NCBI RefSeq assembly: GCF_965201005.1 | Contig: NZ_OZ241747.1 | Location: forward strand, 3,286,001 to 3,350,000 | Reading direction: 5' to 3' | From: Mucilaginibacter_A sp965201005 | Lineage (GTDB): Bacteria > Bacteroidota > Bacteroidia > Sphingobacteriales > Sphingobacteriaceae | DNA: 64,000 nt | Shown: in pieces, positions 16,331-25,063 of the stretch | How positions within the stretch are numbered: position 1 is the stretch's first letter | How the letters are laid out: each line of letters opens with the position of its first letter | Made by a program: the position numbers and the translations under genes | Notes under the pieces: generated by a model | Seen by the model: only the letters and a program-made list of their open reading frames with translations | Database searches by the model: none | Told to the model about the DNA's origin: nothing

Positions 16331-18142
16331 TCAATCCACACTTAGCCCGATTTCGCGCAGTAAAATGGCTGCATTGAACGTTTTACAAGGGCCGTTTTTG
16401 ATTTTGTAATCGAAAAACATATCCTGGTTTTGCATTTTGATATCGAAGTGAAAATTGCGCACTTTTTCTGGATGCTGGTCGGCCAGATCGGCAATCTGCA
16501 GATCGTGCGTGGCTACCAAAGCGGCAGTTTCTTGTGCAACCAAACGCTCGATAAATGCTTTGGAACCGGCATATTTATCCTTGCTGTTGGTGCCGCGCAG
16601 CATTTCATCGATCAAAACCAGCATGTTGTTTTCTGCGGAGGTTTTTTCCAGGATCATTTTCAGGCGGTCCAGTTCGGCTTTAAAAGTGGAGGTGCTTTCG
16701 TTCAATGAATCTTTGATACGCATGTAACTCACTAATTTCAACACCGAAACCGACAAACTTTCGGCACAAACCGGCGCGCCTGCATAAGCCAAAACCAGGT
16801 TGATGCCCAGCGTTCTCAAAAACGTGCTTTTGCCGGCCATGTTGGAGCCGGTAATCACATCCGCGGTTTTTTGCAGCATTTGGAAATTGTTGCCGATGCG
16901 TTTTTCCGGGCGGATTAAAGGATGACCAAGCGCAGTGGCTTCTATTTTAAATTGATCCGAAATTTGCGGGAAAGGCCAGTTTGGATGGTTGTAATGCAGC
17001 GTGCCCAAACTGATCAAGGCTTCAAAGGCGGCAATTACTTCAAAACTGTCGGTTACGTTTGCGGCCGCGTTTTGGTGCCAGTAGGCCAGGTTTTCTGTGC
17101 AGCGCAAATCCCACAACAGCAAAATATTTAACGTTGTGCCTACAATCATGTTCAGCCGGTAATCAAATTTTTGCAGTATTTTGGCCAGGGCAGCAATTTG
17201 CAAATGCGCTTTTTGATGATCTGAAGCACTGCAGCTTTTAACTAATTTTTGCAGATAATTACTTTGCCAGGCTTCATTTTCAATCCAGCTTAAAACCGAA
17301 GCAAAAGCCGCCAGCTGGCTGCTGCTCCGGCCAAAACCGGCATAAACCAGGCTGACTTGCTTGCTGTAAATGCCGCTGATGAAAAAGTTGAGCAGCAATA
17401 AAGCAACCAGCAACTTCAAAAAAACACCGGTAAAAACAGCACCGAGCAGCAAAGCCAGTATTGCAAAAGGTAAAGTTTTGAGGTAAGTATTAAGTATATT
17501 TTTGTTGATGAACAAAAGCTTTTTTTTTAAGTTTTGCTGCAATGCGGGTGATAAATTATTAAGTTCAAAGCCTTTTAAATCAAGTAGTTGTGCACGAAAA
17601 TCAAAAGTTTTGGGCTGATGGCTTTTTAATTCGGTAATGGCTTGCTGCCGGTCTTCAATCGTTATTTTTTCGGCCGGGGATTTAAACCAATCGGCCAGCA
17701 TATTTTTCCCGGAATTGGTTTTGCAGCGGTTGACGTAATGAAACAGCGAACTTTCGCCAAAAATATCCAAATCATCGGTGTACGGATGCTGGCCGTTTAC
17801 AAATTCATCGCCGTTGGCATAAAAATTTTTTGCTTCGGATAAATGTGCGGTTTCGTTTTGCAAAACCTGCAGCAAATTTTCATCAAAACCGAGTTGTTTT
17901 TGCAGGTTGCCCTGCCTGCCGATCAGCCAAACAAAAATTACAGCCATAAAAAAAGCAATCGCGATGATATAAGCCGTGCCAAACCGGCCAAGCGCATAAA
18001 TCAAAATCAGCCCTGCAAAAAATACAATCAAACGGTAAACCGAAGTTTGGTTGATGCTTCTTTTACCGGTTAAAATTTTGCTTTCCAGCCGGGAAATATC
18101 GGCAAAATATTGTTCGGAAATTTCCTGTTCCTGGGCGGTCAT
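16331..18142 (-). CDS. Membrane-anchored MutS-like ATPase
   Basis: A 603-residue protein joining membrane segments to a MutS-type ABC ATPase. Two hydrophobic segments lie near residues 37-82 (LIVFFAGLILIYALG and YIIAIAFFMAVIFVWLIG) and two more near 220-262. The C-terminal part has the MutS core pattern GHPLIRPEKRIGN, Walker A TGSNMAGKSTFLRT, Walker B LVLIDEMLRGTNSKDK and the switch His in VATHD. It lacks the mismatch-recognition domain, so it is not a classical mismatch repair protein. Such membrane MutS homologues occur in Bacteroidota; the role is unknown to me. It is divergent from rlmH. A dispersed 12-mer (18054) lies inside, and another (16320) touches the stop codon. Confidence 0.85.
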   Translation of the reverse strand: MTAQEQEISEQYFADISRLESKILTGKRSINQTSVYRLIVFFAGLILIYALGRFGTAYIIAIAFFMAVIFVWLIGRQGNLQKQLGFDENLLQVLQNETAHLSEAKNFYANGDEFVNGQHPYTDDLDIFGESSLFHYVNRCKTNSGKNMLADWFKSPAEKITIEDRQQAITELKSHQPKTFDFRAQLLDLKGFELNNLSPALQQNLKKKLLFINKNILNTYLKTLPFAILALLLGAVFTGVFLKLLVALLLLNFFISGIYSKQVSLVYAGFGRSSSQLAAFASVLSWIENEAWQSNYLQKLVKSCSASDHQKAHLQIAALAKILQKFDYRLNMIVGTTLNILLLWDLRCTENLAYWHQNAAANVTDSFEVIAAFEALISLGTLHYNHPNWPFPQISDQFKIEATALGHPLIRPEKRIGNNFQMLQKTADVITGSNMAGKSTFLRTLGINLVLAYAGAPVCAESLSVSVLKLVSYMRIKDSLNESTSTFKAELDRLKMILEKTSAENNMLVLIDEMLRGTNSKDKYAGSKAFIERLVAQETAALVATHDLQIADLADQHPEKVRNFHFDIKMQNQDMFFDYKIKNGPCKTFNAAILLREIGLSVD

Positions 18143-18161
18143 TCAGTCCTGATTTTATATA

Positions 18162-18169
18162 TAACTTTG
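18162..18169 (+). promoter_or_regulatory. -7 promoter box upstream of rlmH
   Basis: TAACTTTG, 52 bases upstream of the rlmH ATG. It matches the Bacteroidota TAnnTTTG consensus; no clear -33 box was assigned. Confidence 0.5.
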
Positions 18170-18221
18170 GCGAAAATATCCAATTCAGTCCATATACTTT
18201 TATTTAATGCTGTTTTTGTAG

Positions 18222-18695
18222 ATGAAAATTACGCTGGTTTCTGTTGGGAAAACCGAAGAAAAATATTTGCTTCAGGGCATTGATATTTACCTGAAACGGC
18301 TGAAACATTACATCAAACTGGAAATTATAGAACTGCCGGAACTGAAAAACACCAAAGGTTTGAGCCAGGACCAGCAGAAAACCAAAGAAGCGGAACTGAT
18401 TGGCAAAAAACTCGCTTCAACCGATTTTGTGGTGCTGCTGGATGAACGCGGACAGGAACTGACTTCGCTGCAATTTGCTGATTTGTTGAACAAACGGATG
18501 CTGGCCTCAACCCAAAACCTGGTTTTTGTAATCGGCGGCCCGTATGGTTTTGACAATGCCATTTACCAGCGCGCCAACGATAAATTAGCGCTTTCTAAAC
18601 TTACTTTTTCGCATCAAATGGTGCGTTTGTTTTTTGCAGAACAGGTTTATCGCGCGTTTACCATTTTAAAGGGCGAGCCTTATCATCATGAATAA
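18222..18695 (+). CDS. rlmH: 23S rRNA (pseudouridine-1915 N3) methyltransferase
   Basis: A 157-residue SPOUT-class methyltransferase that methylates pseudouridine 1915 in helix 69 of 23S rRNA. The fold is evident from MKITLVSVGKTEEKYL at the start, the SAM-binding knot in FVIGGPYGFDNAIY, and the C-terminal LSKLTFSHQMVRLFFAEQVY plus GEPYHHE end that is nearly invariant in the family. Length matches E. coli RlmH (155). It is preceded by a -7 box and followed 75 bases later by an independently promoted cation exporter gene. Confidence 0.97.
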   Translation: MKITLVSVGKTEEKYLLQGIDIYLKRLKHYIKLEIIELPELKNTKGLSQDQQKTKEAELIGKKLASTDFVVLLDERGQELTSLQFADLLNKRMLASTQNLVFVIGGPYGFDNAIYQRANDKLALSKLTFSHQMVRLFFAEQVYRAFTILKGEPYHHE

Positions 18696-18758
18696 AGAAT
18701 AAGGTTTGAGGTGCGGAAACTACCTGAAATTGGCAACAGAAAACCCGCAACCGATAAC

Positions 18759-18766
18759 TAACTTTG
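18759..18766 (+). promoter_or_regulatory. -7 promoter box directly before the cation exporter start
   Basis: TAACTTTG ends only four bases before the ATG at 18771. If used, transcription would start at or just after the ATG, giving a leaderless message. Confidence 0.45.
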
Positions 18767-18770
18767 CATT

Positions 18771-19682
18771 ATGCCTCACGATCATTCGCACCATCATCAC
18801 GATCATGCACCAAAAATCACCCATTTAACGCGTGCTTTTATTATCGGTATTGTTTTGAACACTGCTTTTGTAGTGGCAGAAGTGATTGTTGGGCTGTCGT
18901 CGCACTCGCTTTCGCTGCTTACCGATGCCGGGCATAATTTAAGCGATGTGGCCAGTCTGGCTTTGGCCTTGCTGGCGTTCAAACTTTCCGGCGTGGCCAA
19001 AAACAGTTTATATACTTATGGTTACAAACGTTCTACCATCATCGTTTCGTTGTTAAATGCGATTATTTTGCTGGCTTCGGTGGTTCTTATTGTGTATGAG
19101 GCCGTTATCCGTTTCATTCATCCCGAACCGATTGCCGGCGGAACAGTTGCCTGGGTTGCTTTTGCCGGGATCATCATCAACGGCGTTACGGCCTGGTTTT
19201 TTATGCAGGATAAAGACAAAGACCTGAACGTAAAAGGTGCTTATTTACACATGGCCGTAGATGCGCTGGTATCATTTGGCGTGGTTGTTTCCGGGCTGGT
19301 TATTTATTTTACACACTGGTTTTGGGTAGATAGTTTGGTAAGCGTGATTATCGCCGCAGTGATTATTGCCGGCACCTGGAACTTGCTGAAAGACAGTTTA
19401 CGGCTTTCGCTGGATGGCATCCCGAAGGAACTGGATTTAAAAAAAGTTACCGCTGCGATGTTGAAAATCCGGGGTGTTTTGGGCGTTCATCATGTACATA
19501 TCTGGGCGTTAAGCACAACCGAAAACGCACTCACGGCACATTTGGTCATCGATCAGACGGCGGTGAATTCTTTCAGTAATATTAAAGAAGAATTGCGGCA
19601 CGAACTGCTGCATTTAGATATCCAGCACAGCACTTTTGAACCGGAGTTTTCGGTAGAAAGCTGCAGTAACGCAAGTTGTTAA
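18771..19682 (+). CDS. Cation diffusion facilitator (Zn/Co/Cd exporter, CzcD/ZitB type)
   Basis: A 303-residue inner-membrane proton antiporter that exports divalent metals. The N-terminus is His-rich (DHSHHHHDH), followed by about six membrane segments. Metal-site motifs HSLSLLTDAGHNLSD (segment 2) and HMAVDALVS (segment 5) fit a Zn-type site with HxxxD pairs. The C-terminal cytoplasmic dimerisation domain has GVHHVHIWAL. The ATG at 18771 is kept because it supplies the His-rich tail typical of the family, although it lies only four bases after a -7 box. Metal choice is inferred from the family. Confidence 0.93.
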   Translation: MPHDHSHHHHDHAPKITHLTRAFIIGIVLNTAFVVAEVIVGLSSHSLSLLTDAGHNLSDVASLALALLAFKLSGVAKNSLYTYGYKRSTIIVSLLNAIILLASVVLIVYEAVIRFIHPEPIAGGTVAWVAFAGIIINGVTAWFFMQDKDKDLNVKGAYLHMAVDALVSFGVVVSGLVIYFTHWFWVDSLVSVIIAAVIIAGTWNLLKDSLRLSLDGIPKELDLKKVTAAMLKIRGVLGVHHVHIWALSTTENALTAHLVIDQTAVNSFSNIKEELRHELLHLDIQHSTFEPEFSVESCSNASC

Positions 19683-19692
19683 AAAATGTTCC

Positions 19693-19736
19693 ATGCTTCT
19701 TTTACCGGTATAAATTTAGGCTGATAAAAGAAGCAT
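19693..19736. repeat. Paired dispersed 12-mer motif, 32-base spacing class
   Basis: ATGCTTCTTTTA at 19693 and TAAAAGAAGCAT at 19725 are separated by CCGGTATAAATTTAGGCTGA. It starts 10 bases after the exporter stop codon and may also end transcription. Confidence 0.85.
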
Positions 19737-19814
19737 TCTTTTTATTGAAGCGGATGGACTTTTATCCAAACTGAAGTTTTTATCGAAATAAAACAATTGA
19801 TTATTTTTTGGTTT

Positions 19815-19853
19815 TGTAGAAGATTTCTCCCTGCGGCAGGGATAACGAAAGCG
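19815..19853 (-). repeat. Second copy of the GTCATTTCG-type intergenic repeat
   Basis: Read on the minus strand it gives CTTTCGTTATCCCTGCCG, then CAGGGAGAAATCTTCT. It shares its end with the element at 6849-6882. It lies in the 286-base gap before the protease gene, which also has a one-mismatch dispersed motif at 19889. Confidence 0.5.
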
Positions 19854-19968
19854 TAAAACCACGCAAAAAAAGTACGTAAAACATCCCGTAAAAACAGTAC
19901 CGGCCACATTGATGCCGCCTGTAACTGCCTGTAGTTTAGCTAAATATTAAAATCAAAACTAAACTACT

Positions 19969-20733
19969 ATGAAAGCTCCACAAAAACCAGATTATCGCTT
20001 GGGCTGGCTGCCAGACCTGCCCGACCAGCGCGACATTATGTATGCCGCACCCATGAGCGTAATGCTAAAATTGCCCTCCGCTGCTGATTTGCGCAACCAA
20101 TGTCCGCCCGTTTATGATCAGGGCCAGTTGGGCAGTTGCACGGCCAACGCGTTGTCGGGTGCGTACGAATTTGACCTGAAAAAACAGCAAAAACAGGATT
20201 TCATGCCTTCGCGCCTGTTTGTTTATTACAACGAGCGCGTGCTAATCAACACTGTAAATTCGGATAGCGGCGCCTACATCCGCGATGGCATTAAAACGAT
20301 GAACCAGCAAGGCGTTTGTCCGGAAAAAGACTGGGTTTACGATATTACCAAATTTGCCTTGAAACCATCTGCCAAGTGTTATACCGAAGCAAAAACCTGC
20401 CAGGTTAAAAGTTACCAGCGCTTGGTCAACTCGTTAAGCCAGCTAAAAGGCTGTTTGGCCGATGGTTTTCCGTTTGTGTTTGGCTTTACCGTTTACGAAA
20501 GTTTTTATTCCGATCAGGTTACCAAAACCGGTATCATGCCGATGCCAAAATCAGGCGAAAAAGTTGAAGGCGGCCATGCCGTTTGCGCAGTTGGTTATGA
20601 CGACAGCAAAAACGCTTTCATCATACGAAATTCGTGGGGCGCAGACTGGGGCGTAAAAGGTTATTTTTATATGCCTTACGCGTATATCACCAGTAATTTA
20701 TGCAGCGATTTCTGGACGATACGCTTGGTTTAA
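19969..20733 (+). CDS. Papain-like cysteine protease (C1 family), no signal or propeptide
   Basis: A 254-residue C1-type peptidase. The active site is complete: oxyanion Gln and nucleophile in GQLGSCTANA (Cys57), His203 in GGHAVCAVGYDD and Asn221 in RNSWGADWG. Unlike secreted papains it has no signal peptide and no inhibitory propeptide; the mature-like fold starts at about residue 36 after a Pro-rich lead (DLPDQRD), the layout of bacterial C1 enzymes of this type. It should fold active in the cytoplasm. Three bases after its stop begins a chagasin-like inhibitor gene, so the two are surely cotranscribed. The substrate is unknown. Confidence 0.93.
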   Translation: MKAPQKPDYRLGWLPDLPDQRDIMYAAPMSVMLKLPSAADLRNQCPPVYDQGQLGSCTANALSGAYEFDLKKQQKQDFMPSRLFVYYNERVLINTVNSDSGAYIRDGIKTMNQQGVCPEKDWVYDITKFALKPSAKCYTEAKTCQVKSYQRLVNSLSQLKGCLADGFPFVFGFTVYESFYSDQVTKTGIMPMPKSGEKVEGGHAVCAVGYDDSKNAFIIRNSWGADWGVKGYFYMPYAYITSNLCSDFWTIRLV

Positions 20734-20736
20734 ACT

Positions 20737-21030
20737 ATGGAAATTATCCAATTAAAGGTGGGTAAAAACAGTATCATCAGCTTGCCGGGGCTGGCCATGA
20801 GCGGTTATTTATGGCGTTTCCAGGCTGATCGGCAAGATGTGGTTTCGGTTATGGCATATCAGGACAACACTTCGCCCAAAAACCTGAAAGCAGGGGAAAC
20901 CCTGCCCTCAAAATTTAAGGTTGAAGCTTTGAAACCCGGCTCGGCAAAAATAGTTTTTACCCAAAAAAGAAGCTGGGAAACCGATATTGCCGCCCGGGCA
21001 ACCCTGGTTTTTATGGTGATGGTAAGCTAA
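20737..21030 (+). CDS. Chagasin-like cysteine protease inhibitor (I42 family)
   Basis: A 97-residue all-beta protein with the I42 (chagasin / amoebiasin) layout: a first strand pair, loop L2 as GLAMSGYLWRF, loop L4 region NLKAGETLPSKFKVEALKPG, and loop L6 as KRSWE matching the RPW-type loop. I42 proteins block papain-family proteases through these three loops. The canonical NPTTG and GxGG loops are altered, so affinity may differ. No signal peptide is seen, matching the cytoplasmic protease encoded three bases upstream. A dispersed 12-mer (20763) falls within codons for KNSII. Pairing with the protease strengthens the call, which rests on motif reading alone. Confidence 0.75.
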   Translation: MEIIQLKVGKNSIISLPGLAMSGYLWRFQADRQDVVSVMAYQDNTSPKNLKAGETLPSKFKVEALKPGSAKIVFTQKRSWETDIAARATLVFMVMVS

Positions 21031-21175
21031 ACCTGATACAAGAGTGAGGAGCGGCAGATTGTGGAAGCGGCAAAGTTTATACTTTGTCCTCCACTTCCCG
21101 CTTGTTTTCAACTTTCGCACTCCCCGATCCCCAACTTTCTCCACAATACTTCTTTTATCCGCCAAAAATTAGGGA

Positions 21176-21183
21176 TAACTTTG
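21176..21183 (+). promoter_or_regulatory. -7 promoter box before the MFS gene
   Basis: TAACTTTG ends eight bases before a GTG start codon at 21192. A dispersed 12-mer (21146-21157) lies just upstream. Confidence 0.45.
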
Positions 21184-21191
21184 CCCGCATC

Positions 21192-22340
21192 GTGATCGTT
21201 AGTGCTGCAACACAAATCCCCAAAAAAATAATCCGCATTACGGTTGGCATAATGTTTTTTCTGGCCGGTTTAACCTTTGCCAGCTGGGCTTCGCGCATTG
21301 CGGCCATCCAGCAAAAACTTAACTTATCTGATGCTGCTTTAGGCGGGGTTTTATTCACACTTCCGGTTGGGCTGATGGTTTCGCTGCCATTTTCCGGCTG
21401 GATTATTACCCGCATTGGCAGCCGCAAACTCCTGCTGATCTCTTTGCCGTTATATGCCGTTACTTTAGCTTGTCTCGGCCTGGCACACAATACGTTACAA
21501 TTGATCATAACGCTTTTTTTCTTCGGGTTTTTTAGTAATGCCATGAATATTGCCGTAAACACGCAGGCTGTGGCCACCGAAAAATTGTACGGCAAACCTA
21601 TTATGGCTTCCTTCCACGGGCTATGGAGTTTGGCCGGATTTGCAGGCGCGGCCATCGGTACGCTGATGATCGGCTACGGCATTGATCCGGCGGTGCATTT
21701 CAGCATAATCCTGGTTTTGGTTTTGGCCGGGGTTGCCGTTTCATACCGCTATTTGCAGGATGATATTGGCTCTGTGCAAAGCGGACCGGTTTTCGTGCTC
21801 CCCGATAACTCGCTGATCAAACTCGGTGCCGTGGCTTTTTGCTCGATGATTTGCGAAGGAGCTATGTTTGATTGGAGCGTAATCTATTTTAAAAAAGTAA
21901 TCCATGCCGAAAATGCCTGGGTGGCAGCCGGTTATACCGCATTTATGAGCACCATGGCGGGCGGGCGTTTTGTGGCCGATTGGTTTTCGGGCAAATTCGG
22001 GCTGAGAAAAACGCTGCAATTAAGCGGAAGTTTAACCGCCATCGGGTTAATTACGGCGGTTGTTTTCCCGGTGATGGTTCCTGCAATAATCGGTTTTATG
22101 CTGGTTGGCGCGGGCGTTTCTTCGGTAGTGCCGCTGGTTTACAGTGCGGCGGGCAAATCCGGAACGATGTCGCCGGGCGTGGCCATTGCTGCCGTTTCTA
22201 CCATTGGCTTTGTGGGTTTTTTAGTCGGGCCGCCGGTTATCGGTTTTGTGGCCGGTGCTTTCAGCCTGCGCGCTTCTTTTATGCTGATTGCCGCGATGGG
22301 CATGTGCGTGGTGATCGTTTCCTCTAAAGCCAAAATTTAG
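21192..22340 (+). CDS. Major facilitator superfamily transporter
   Basis: A 382-residue inner-membrane carrier with about 12 hydrophobic segments. The A-motif-like loop between segments 2 and 3 reads SGWIITRIGSRKLLL, and a second copy in the other half reads ADWFSGKFGLRKTL. The frame is open far upstream (from about 21084), but the first plausible start close to the first membrane segment is a GTG at 21192, right after a -7 box; the upstream TTG would add a non-conserved tail. The half proteins resemble the fucose or inner-membrane YbjJ-type MFS group, but the substrate cannot be assigned. A dispersed motif copy (22342) follows the stop by one base. Confidence 0.8.
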   Translation: MIVSAATQIPKKIIRITVGIMFFLAGLTFASWASRIAAIQQKLNLSDAALGGVLFTLPVGLMVSLPFSGWIITRIGSRKLLLISLPLYAVTLACLGLAHNTLQLIITLFFFGFFSNAMNIAVNTQAVATEKLYGKPIMASFHGLWSLAGFAGAAIGTLMIGYGIDPAVHFSIILVLVLAGVAVSYRYLQDDIGSVQSGPVFVLPDNSLIKLGAVAFCSMICEGAMFDWSVIYFKKVIHAENAWVAAGYTAFMSTMAGGRFVADWFSGKFGLRKTLQLSGSLTAIGLITAVVFPVMVPAIIGFMLVGAGVSSVVPLVYSAAGKSGTMSPGVAIAAVSTIGFVGFLVGPPVIGFVAGAFSLRASFMLIAAMGMCVVIVSSKAKI

Positions 22341-22580
22341 GATACTGTTTTTACCGGTATAAATTCTTCTTCTAAAATTATTCTTTAAATTATGGCCAAT
22401 GATTGCCGGGTAAAGTTTTCTGCCAAAACAATTATACCTTTACGTTGCAAGGAAACCTGATTTTTAAAAATCGGTTATTTATCTTTATTGATCAGTTATG
22501 CAGCAACGGGCCACAACGCAGTCATCTATCTGCGCATTTTTTGCGTAACTATCAATCGTTCAAACAAATTAAACTTATAA

Positions 22581-23459
22581 ATGAAACCTAACTTCGGCAT
22601 ACTGTTTTTAGCCATGTTTTTTTGGGGTGTGATTATTTCATCCTGCGGCAAGAAACAGGATTCGCCCCAACCCGCAAACAGTTTTGGCACAACCAGCATT
22701 TCCACAACTCCCTCGGACAAAGGCTGGACTTTTGAGGGCACGCCTTTTTTTGCAGATGAATTTAACAGCATTGGCAAACCCGACAGTACCAAATGGACCT
22801 ACGACATTGGCGGCGGCGGCTGGGGCAACAACGAACTGGAATACTACACTAACCTGGCCGGTAACGCCAGCGTTTCCAACGGTGTTTTATCTATCAACGC
22901 TAAAAAGGAAGCTTATAATGGCCAGGGTTATACTTCGGCCAGGCTGGTTTCTAAAGGTTTAGGGTCGATGCTTTATGGCCGCGTTGAGGTGAGCGCAAAG
23001 TTGCCTTCGGGCAGAGGTTTATGGCCTGCCGTTTGGATGTTATCTGATAATGATGCTTATGGCAGCTGGCCAAAATCCGGCGAAATTGATGTAATGGAAA
23101 ACGTAGGTTACGATCCTGGCCCGGTTTATTTTACCATCCACACGCAACTTTACAACGGTGCCATCGGTACACAAAAAGGTGCCAGTAAAAACATTGCAGA
23201 TGCTTCAACCGCATTTCACAGATACCGGATGGACTGGACGCCATATGCCGTACGCGGATATTATGATGATGCTTTGGTATTCACTTATATTAATAACGGC
23301 AACGGCCCTGCTGCGTGGCCTTTTGATCAAAAGTTTCACCTGCTGCTCAATGTTGCCGTTGGCGGCAATTGGGGCGGCATTAAAGGTGTTGACGATAGTT
23401 CTTTCCCAACCGGTATGCAGGTAGATTATGTGCACTTTTATAAAATGATCGATAAGTAA
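22581..23459 (+). CDS. GH16 family endo-beta-glucanase lipoprotein (laminarinase type)
   Basis: A 292-residue glycosidase with a lipoprotein signal (ends IISSC, Cys22) placing it in an outer or periplasmic membrane leaflet. The GH16 catalytic motif is seen as GEIDVMENVG, with nucleophile Glu168, Asp170 and acid/base Glu173. The flanking GGGGWGNNELEYYT and GRGLWPAVWML segments are typical of laminarinase-like GH16 enzymes that cut internal beta-1,3 (or mixed 1,3/1,4) bonds. A dispersed 12-mer (22599) encodes part of the signal peptide (ILFL). It heads a run of three glucan-active genes on one strand (GH16, GH30, GH5), separated by gaps of about 75 bases. Confidence 0.92.
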   Translation: MKPNFGILFLAMFFWGVIISSCGKKQDSPQPANSFGTTSISTTPSDKGWTFEGTPFFADEFNSIGKPDSTKWTYDIGGGGWGNNELEYYTNLAGNASVSNGVLSINAKKEAYNGQGYTSARLVSKGLGSMLYGRVEVSAKLPSGRGLWPAVWMLSDNDAYGSWPKSGEIDVMENVGYDPGPVYFTIHTQLYNGAIGTQKGASKNIADASTAFHRYRMDWTPYAVRGYYDDALVFTYINNGNGPAAWPFDQKFHLLLNVAVGGNWGGIKGVDDSSFPTGMQVDYVHFYKMIDK

Positions 23460-23536
23460 CTTCGCATAGTTTTGTTTGGTAAAAAAATATATTCAAATAG
23501 CAATCAGTTAAATTTCAATTCATCAGCATTTACAAA

Positions 23537-24988
23537 ATGAGAAAAAAACACTTCCTGTCTTTATCCGTGATGCTGTTTTTACCGGGTATTTTTCGGGCAA
23601 AAGCACAAAACACTTCTTTTACGGCCAATAAAACGGTTACGGTTTACACTACTGCCCAAAATACAGCTTATCGTTTGGCCAAAACCGCAACTTTAAACTT
23701 CGCCCCAAAACCGCAACCGGTAGAAACGGAAATCAGTGTTTTTGTTGATCCGGCCAAAACTTTTCAATCCGTTGTTGGCTTTGGCGGCGCGCTAACGGAT
23801 GCTTCCGCAGAAACCTTTTATAAACTGCCTAAAAACAAACAGCAGGAACTTTTGCAGGCTTATTTTAATGCTGATAAGGGGATTGGCTACACGATGGGGC
23901 GCACCAATATCCAGAGTTGCGATTTTTCCAGCGGCAGTTACAGTTATGTTAACGAAGGTGATGCCGGTTTAAAAAGCTTCAGTGTTAAGCATGATGAGCA
24001 GTACCGCATTCCGTTTATTAAACAGGTAATGGCTGCGGCGGGCGGCAAAATCAATTTATTTGTTACGCCCTGGAGCCCGCCAGCTTTCATGAAAACCAAC
24101 CATGACGTGTTGCACGGCGGCCATTTGCTGCCGCAATACCGGCAAGCCTGGGCCAATTTTTTTGTAAAATTCATCAGCACTTATCAAAAAATGGGCATCC
24201 CGATTTGGGGTTTATCGATACAAAACGAAGAAATGGCCACGCAAACCTGGGAATCCTGCGTTTATACGGCGGATGAAGAACGCGCTTTTATAAAAGTATT
24301 AGGGCCAACTTTGCAGAAAGCCGGTTATGCGGATAAAAAACTGATGGCCTGGGACCATAACCGCGATTTGGTTTACCAGCGCGCCAGTGCCGTTTTGGAA
24401 GATCTGGCGGCGGCAAAATATGTTTGGGGAATTGCTTATCACTGGTATGAAACCTGGACCGGCGGCGAACCGCAATTTGTTAACGTACGGCGCGTGCACG
24501 AAGCTTTCCCGAAAACCAATTTAATGTTTACCGAGGGTTGCGGGGAAAAATTTGATTACTCAAAAATAAACGACTGGGGTTTAGGTGAAAGATACGGAAA
24601 CGACATGGTGAATGATTTTAATGCCGGCACAACCGGCTGGACCGACTGGAATATTTTACTGGATGAAAAAGGCGGCCCAAACCACGTGGGCAATTATTGC
24701 TATTCGCCGGTTATTGCCGATACCAAAACCGGCGAACTGCATTATACCAATAGTTTTTATTATCTGGGGCATTTCTCCAAATTTGTTCGTCCCGGTGCAC
24801 GGCGCATTGCCGCTTCTTCCAGCAGAAGCAGCTTGCAAACTACGGCTTTTATCAATACGGATGGAAAAATTGCCGTAATCGTACTCAATCTTTCTGACCA
24901 AAAAATAGCTTACAATTTATCGGTTTCAGGAAACGCCGTAGAAACGAGCAGTTTGCCACATTCTATCTCAACCTTAATTATCCAATAA
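23537..24988 (+). CDS. GH30 family glycosidase, probable endo-beta-1,6-glucanase
   Basis: A 483-residue exported enzyme with signal peptide (to about residue 24, FRAKA before QNT). Catalytic residues of GH30 are visible: acid/base Glu231 in SIQNEE and nucleophile Glu333 in FTEGCGE, within a TIM barrel (VGFGGALTDASAETF, VTPWSPPAFMK) followed by the C-terminal beta domain. The closest functional group is GH30_3 beta-1,6-glucanase; glucocerebrosidase or xylanase activities are alternatives in the same family. A dispersed 12-mer (23570) codes for MLFL of the signal peptide. Neighbouring GH16 and GH5 genes support a role in beta-1,3/1,6-glucan breakdown. Confidence 0.88.
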   Translation: MRKKHFLSLSVMLFLPGIFRAKAQNTSFTANKTVTVYTTAQNTAYRLAKTATLNFAPKPQPVETEISVFVDPAKTFQSVVGFGGALTDASAETFYKLPKNKQQELLQAYFNADKGIGYTMGRTNIQSCDFSSGSYSYVNEGDAGLKSFSVKHDEQYRIPFIKQVMAAAGGKINLFVTPWSPPAFMKTNHDVLHGGHLLPQYRQAWANFFVKFISTYQKMGIPIWGLSIQNEEMATQTWESCVYTADEERAFIKVLGPTLQKAGYADKKLMAWDHNRDLVYQRASAVLEDLAAAKYVWGIAYHWYETWTGGEPQFVNVRRVHEAFPKTNLMFTEGCGEKFDYSKINDWGLGERYGNDMVNDFNAGTTGWTDWNILLDEKGGPNHVGNYCYSPVIADTKTGELHYTNSFYYLGHFSKFVRPGARRIAASSSRSSLQTTAFINTDGKIAVIVLNLSDQKIAYNLSVSGNAVETSSLPHSISTLIIQ

Positions 24989-24992
24989 GCCA

Positions 24993-25036
24993 ATGCTGTT
25001 TTTATCACCCTAAATTTGGGGTGATAAAAACAGCAT
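24993..25036. repeat. Paired dispersed 12-mer motif (GT/AC variant), 32-base spacing class
   Basis: ATGCTGTTTTTA at 24993 and TAAAAACAGCAT at 25025 enclose the palindromic core CACCCTAAATTTGGGGTG. It lies between the GH30 and GH5 genes, four bases after the GH30 stop. Confidence 0.85.
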
Positions 25037-25063
25037 CACTACATAAAGCTTCAATCTATCTAC

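Noticed and set aside
21084..21191. N-terminal extension of the MFS gene from a TTG at 21084
   Set aside because: The added residues are not transporter-like, contain a -7 box and a dispersed motif, and end before the first membrane segment.
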